DNA of 8,102 nucleotides from Acidobacteriota bacterium (GTDB lineage: Bacteria > Acidobacteriota > Terriglobia > UBA7540), in the NCBI GenBank assembly GCA_021789565.1, contig JAJYJL010000302.1:1-8102 (forward strand), in the 5' to 3' direction. How positions within the stretch are numbered: position 1 is the stretch's first letter; every line of letters starts with the position of its first letter. A model generated the notes under the pieces. It was not told the origin of the DNA. It worked only from the letters and a program-made list of their open reading frames with translations, and ran no database searches. Below, piece by piece: positions 6,160-8,102 of this stretch. The position numbers and the translations under genes are program-made.

Positions 6160-8102
6160 AGCGCCGGCGGCCGCTCGGCATCGGGTTCATCTTCCGGGAG
6201 GCGCTCGATCGCCGGAACCTGCAAATCGAGCCAGAAGAGAACGCCACACAACGCCAGCGCGCCAAACGAGAACGCCAGCCCCGCTGCAAGCCATCGCTGC
6301 CGGTAATAGAAGCGAACGGTGTGCCAGCCCGCCTCCGCTCGCACGGCGCGAAACATGTGATTCGCGCGCAGGATCGGAACTTCACGTCCATCAACGGTTG
6401 CATGCCAGCTGGGATCGAAGCGATCCAGCAGCACCACGTAGCCGGACCGCGAAAGTTGCACCTGCAAAGTAACGCTGTTCGGTGTCCGGTGAAAGGAGTC
6501 CACCTGCCCTGCCTGAGTCGAAGCGGAAGGCGAATCAGCCACATTCTTTGATTCCATAATCACCGTGTGGCGCGCGTCGAAATCAGGGTCGGCCAGCCGC
6601 GCCAGCGTCGCATCCGCGTCGGGAGAATAGACGGACCCGCCCGCCACGTATGCCCGCGGCAGGAAGCACCGGTTCTCGTAAAGGTAACTCGGAAAGGGCG
6701 TGCCGTCCGCGACCGGCGCAACCATCCGTGCGGTTTCATAATTCCCTTGCCCGCCAAGAATCTGATATCGCACATCGCTGCGGCCCATCAGGCAAAGGGA
6801 CTGCGCGGGACTCGCGACCTTGTGCAATGCAAAGACCCAGAACTGGTAGAGCGGCACCGGAAAACTCCATTCCGGATCCACGTTGGAAATGCCCTCGGCA
6901 TCTTCCAGCATGCCGCCGTGCTCCAGCAGCAGCCGCTCCTGGAAGGCCGCGGCCGCCGGCGCGTCAAGGTTTCGCGCGGCAGGAATGGGACCAAAATCGA
7001 GCGGTTGCTCCAGGGCTTTGTCGGAGACAGCAGGCAGCGGAGGGCCGCCAAAAATGTCGGCATACCGGTACGGCATTTGCGACGCTGCAAAGTTGTGAAG
7101 GACCGGCGGGCGATAGGCGTAAAAACTGCCGGGGACAGTTGGATTGGCGGAATAATTCACCAGCAAAAGCTGCCCCGCAGCAACAGCGAGCGCCAGCGGC
7201 AGCGCCAGCCGCGTGCGCCGGTCACCCCGCCGGTGCCCCGCAAACCAGAGCGCGGCGCCCAGGGTCAGCCCCGCGACTCCCGGCTCCTGCCAGCGCAGCA
7301 TGTTGAGGAAATATTGCGCGGCTCCATGGACCGCTTGCGAACCAAAAGGGCCAACAGGAGAAATTCCCATTGCCACCATCGTGCGGTGCAACACCACCTT
7401 GGCAGCGAATATCACCCATTGCGGGAGCAGCCATGAAGCGCCCCACAGCAGCCACGCCACAGCAGCCACAACCGTCAGGGAGGCAAGAACCCCTGCGTCC
7501 CTTCTCGACTGCGCCTTTTCCAGCCGGCGCATCACATCGATTCCCCAGCCTGACAGCAGTGCCACCGGCAGCATCACCGGCACAAGCAGCTTGATGGGAA
7601 AGCGCACCAGCTTCAGAATGGGGAGCGCAAAAAGCGCCAGCCTGTAAAGCGGCGTGAAGCGCCCGAAGGCGAGCAGCAGGAGGACCAGTGCGGATGCTCC
7701 TGCAAAGTTCCGGCGACGGTCGCGGGCCATGGTGCAGCCGATGAAGGCGAGAAAGAGCGGCACAAACCCCAGGAACAGCGACGGGAAATAGGGCTTGTTG
7801 CCGAAATTCAAAACCGGCGTCCACAGCGACGTTGCGGTGAACATGGGATCGGGAAATCCGGCCACGATGGTCCCGATCAACTGCAATGGATGGAGCGACC
7901 AGTAAGTGTTCTGGCTGAAGGGAAAACCAATCGCTCCGCGCAACGAGCCCCGCAGCAGCACCGTCGCCGGCAGCAGCTGCACCGCCGCCAATGCCGTCAT
8001 CAGCGCGCCCGTCAAGACAAACGCCGCGAGCACCGTCAGGTTCGACCTCGCAAAGGGCCGCCGGAAAAACCCTGTCTGAAAGAGCGCATAGGCAAAGCAA
8101 GA
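6105..8102 (-). CDS. YfhO-like multi-pass membrane protein, putative GT-C glycosyltransferase (5' partial)
   Basis: The frame is open from the right edge to TAG at 6105-6107, giving 665 visible residues. A GTG at 8031-8033 is only internal, because the sequence upstream stays open and is continuous membrane-protein sequence to 8102. The visible part begins with several hydrophobic helices, including PFSQNTYWSLHPLQLIGTIV in a loop and LVRFPIKLLVPVMLPVALLS. A large extracytoplasmic region follows with the LMGRSDVRYQILGG segment, then a C-terminal beta-rich part containing YVVLLDRFDPSWHATVDGRE and VPILRANHMFRAV, one last helix (WLAAGLAFSFGALALCGVLF) and an acidic, Pro-rich cytoplasmic-type tail. 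The phrase about a slumped 'DPSWHATVDG' followed by an RAV beta strand is characteristic of the YfhO family, whose Gram-positive members are implicated in glycosylating lipoteichoic acid or similar polymers. Specificity here is unknown. It is transcribed toward the GT-C pair and so belongs to another transcription unit. Confidence 0.75.
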   Translation of the reverse strand, partial: SCFAYALFQTGFFRRPFARSNLTVLAAFVLTGALMTALAAVQLLPATVLLRGSLRGAIGFPFSQNTYWSLHPLQLIGTIVAGFPDPMFTATSLWTPVLNFGNKPYFPSLFLGFVPLFLAFIGCTMARDRRRNFAGASALVLLLLAFGRFTPLYRLALFALPILKLVRFPIKLLVPVMLPVALLSGWGIDVMRRLEKAQSRRDAGVLASLTVVAAVAWLLWGASWLLPQWVIFAAKVVLHRTMVAMGISPVGPFGSQAVHGAAQYFLNMLRWQEPGVAGLTLGAALWFAGHRRGDRRTRLALPLALAVAAGQLLLVNYSANPTVPGSFYAYRPPVLHNFAASQMPYRYADIFGGPPLPAVSDKALEQPLDFGPIPAARNLDAPAAAAFQERLLLEHGGMLEDAEGISNVDPEWSFPVPLYQFWVFALHKVASPAQSLCLMGRSDVRYQILGGQGNYETARMVAPVADGTPFPSYLYENRCFLPRAYVAGGSVYSPDADATLARLADPDFDARHTVIMESKNVADSPSASTQAGQVDSFHRTPNSVTLQVQLSRSGYVVLLDRFDPSWHATVDGREVPILRANHMFRAVRAEAGWHTVRFYYRQRWLAAGLAFSFGALALCGVLFWLDLQVPAIERLPEDEPDAERPPALQEGGPVEVAVTLPGVRQ

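Noticed and set aside
6160..6185. GC-rich palindromic bases (CGCCGGCG) just past the GT-C stop as a terminator
   Set aside because: There is no following T-run on either strand and the bases are coding for the YfhO-like protein.
6567..7436. Long + strand open frame (289 codons) antisense to the YfhO-like gene
   Set aside because: Its translation is extremely Arg/Gln-rich with no recognisable domain or hydrophobic pattern, and it mirrors a clear membrane-protein gene on the other strand. Long antisense frames are expected in GC-rich coding DNA.
1..8102. Mobile element, CRISPR, toxin-antitoxin or defence system
   Set aside because: I saw no transposase, integrase, terminal repeats, spaced direct repeats or nuclease motifs; all well-supported genes fit surface-glycan synthesis.

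Overview
The window is an 8.1-kb, GC-rich bacterial segment devoted to cell-surface polysaccharide or glycoconjugate synthesis. It holds six coding regions: five on the + strand and one long convergent gene on the - strand. It contains no tRNA, rRNA, CRISPR array, insertion sequence, transposase or phage gene. The gene content suggests an exopolysaccharide locus on the chromosome of a soil-type bacterium. An Acidobacteriota-like source is my best guess from the protein style, but the window has no phylogenetic marker, so this is weak.

Layout: (1) bases 1-116 are the last 37 codons of a protein ending in a Tyr/Gly-rich tail typical of Wzc-like polysaccharide co-polymerase tyrosine kinases (BY-kinases). 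(2) A 314-bp leader without a gene follows. (3) 431-1405 encodes an extended SDR enzyme of the UDP-glucuronate decarboxylase (UDP-xylose synthase) type. (4) A 175-bp spacer carries the best promoter candidate of the window (TTGACG-17 bp-TATTTT). (5) 1581-2711 encodes a polyprenyl-phosphate hexose synthase (DPM1-like GT2) fused to a GtrA membrane domain. (6) 2828-4489 and 4486-6159 are tandem paralogous integral-membrane, GT39/ArnT-like (GT-C) glycosyltransferases, translationally overlapped at TTGA. (7) 6105-8102 on the - strand is the 3' two-thirds or more of a large YfhO-like membrane protein, open past the right edge. Its last 18 codons lie antisense to the end of the second GT-C gene.

Working model (inference): the BY-kinase controls polymer chain length and export, and the decarboxylase supplies a UDP-pentose precursor. 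The DPM1-GtrA fusion loads a sugar on polyprenyl phosphate and may help present it across the membrane. The two GT-C paralogs, and perhaps the YfhO-like protein, would then use polyprenyl-phosphate sugars outside the cytoplasmic membrane to decorate a polymer, lipid or protein. No Wzx flippase, Wzy polymerase or acceptor gene is visible here, so the acceptor is unknown. Most of this is recognisable family biology. The least understood part is the duplicated GT-C pair with its conserved C-terminal region.
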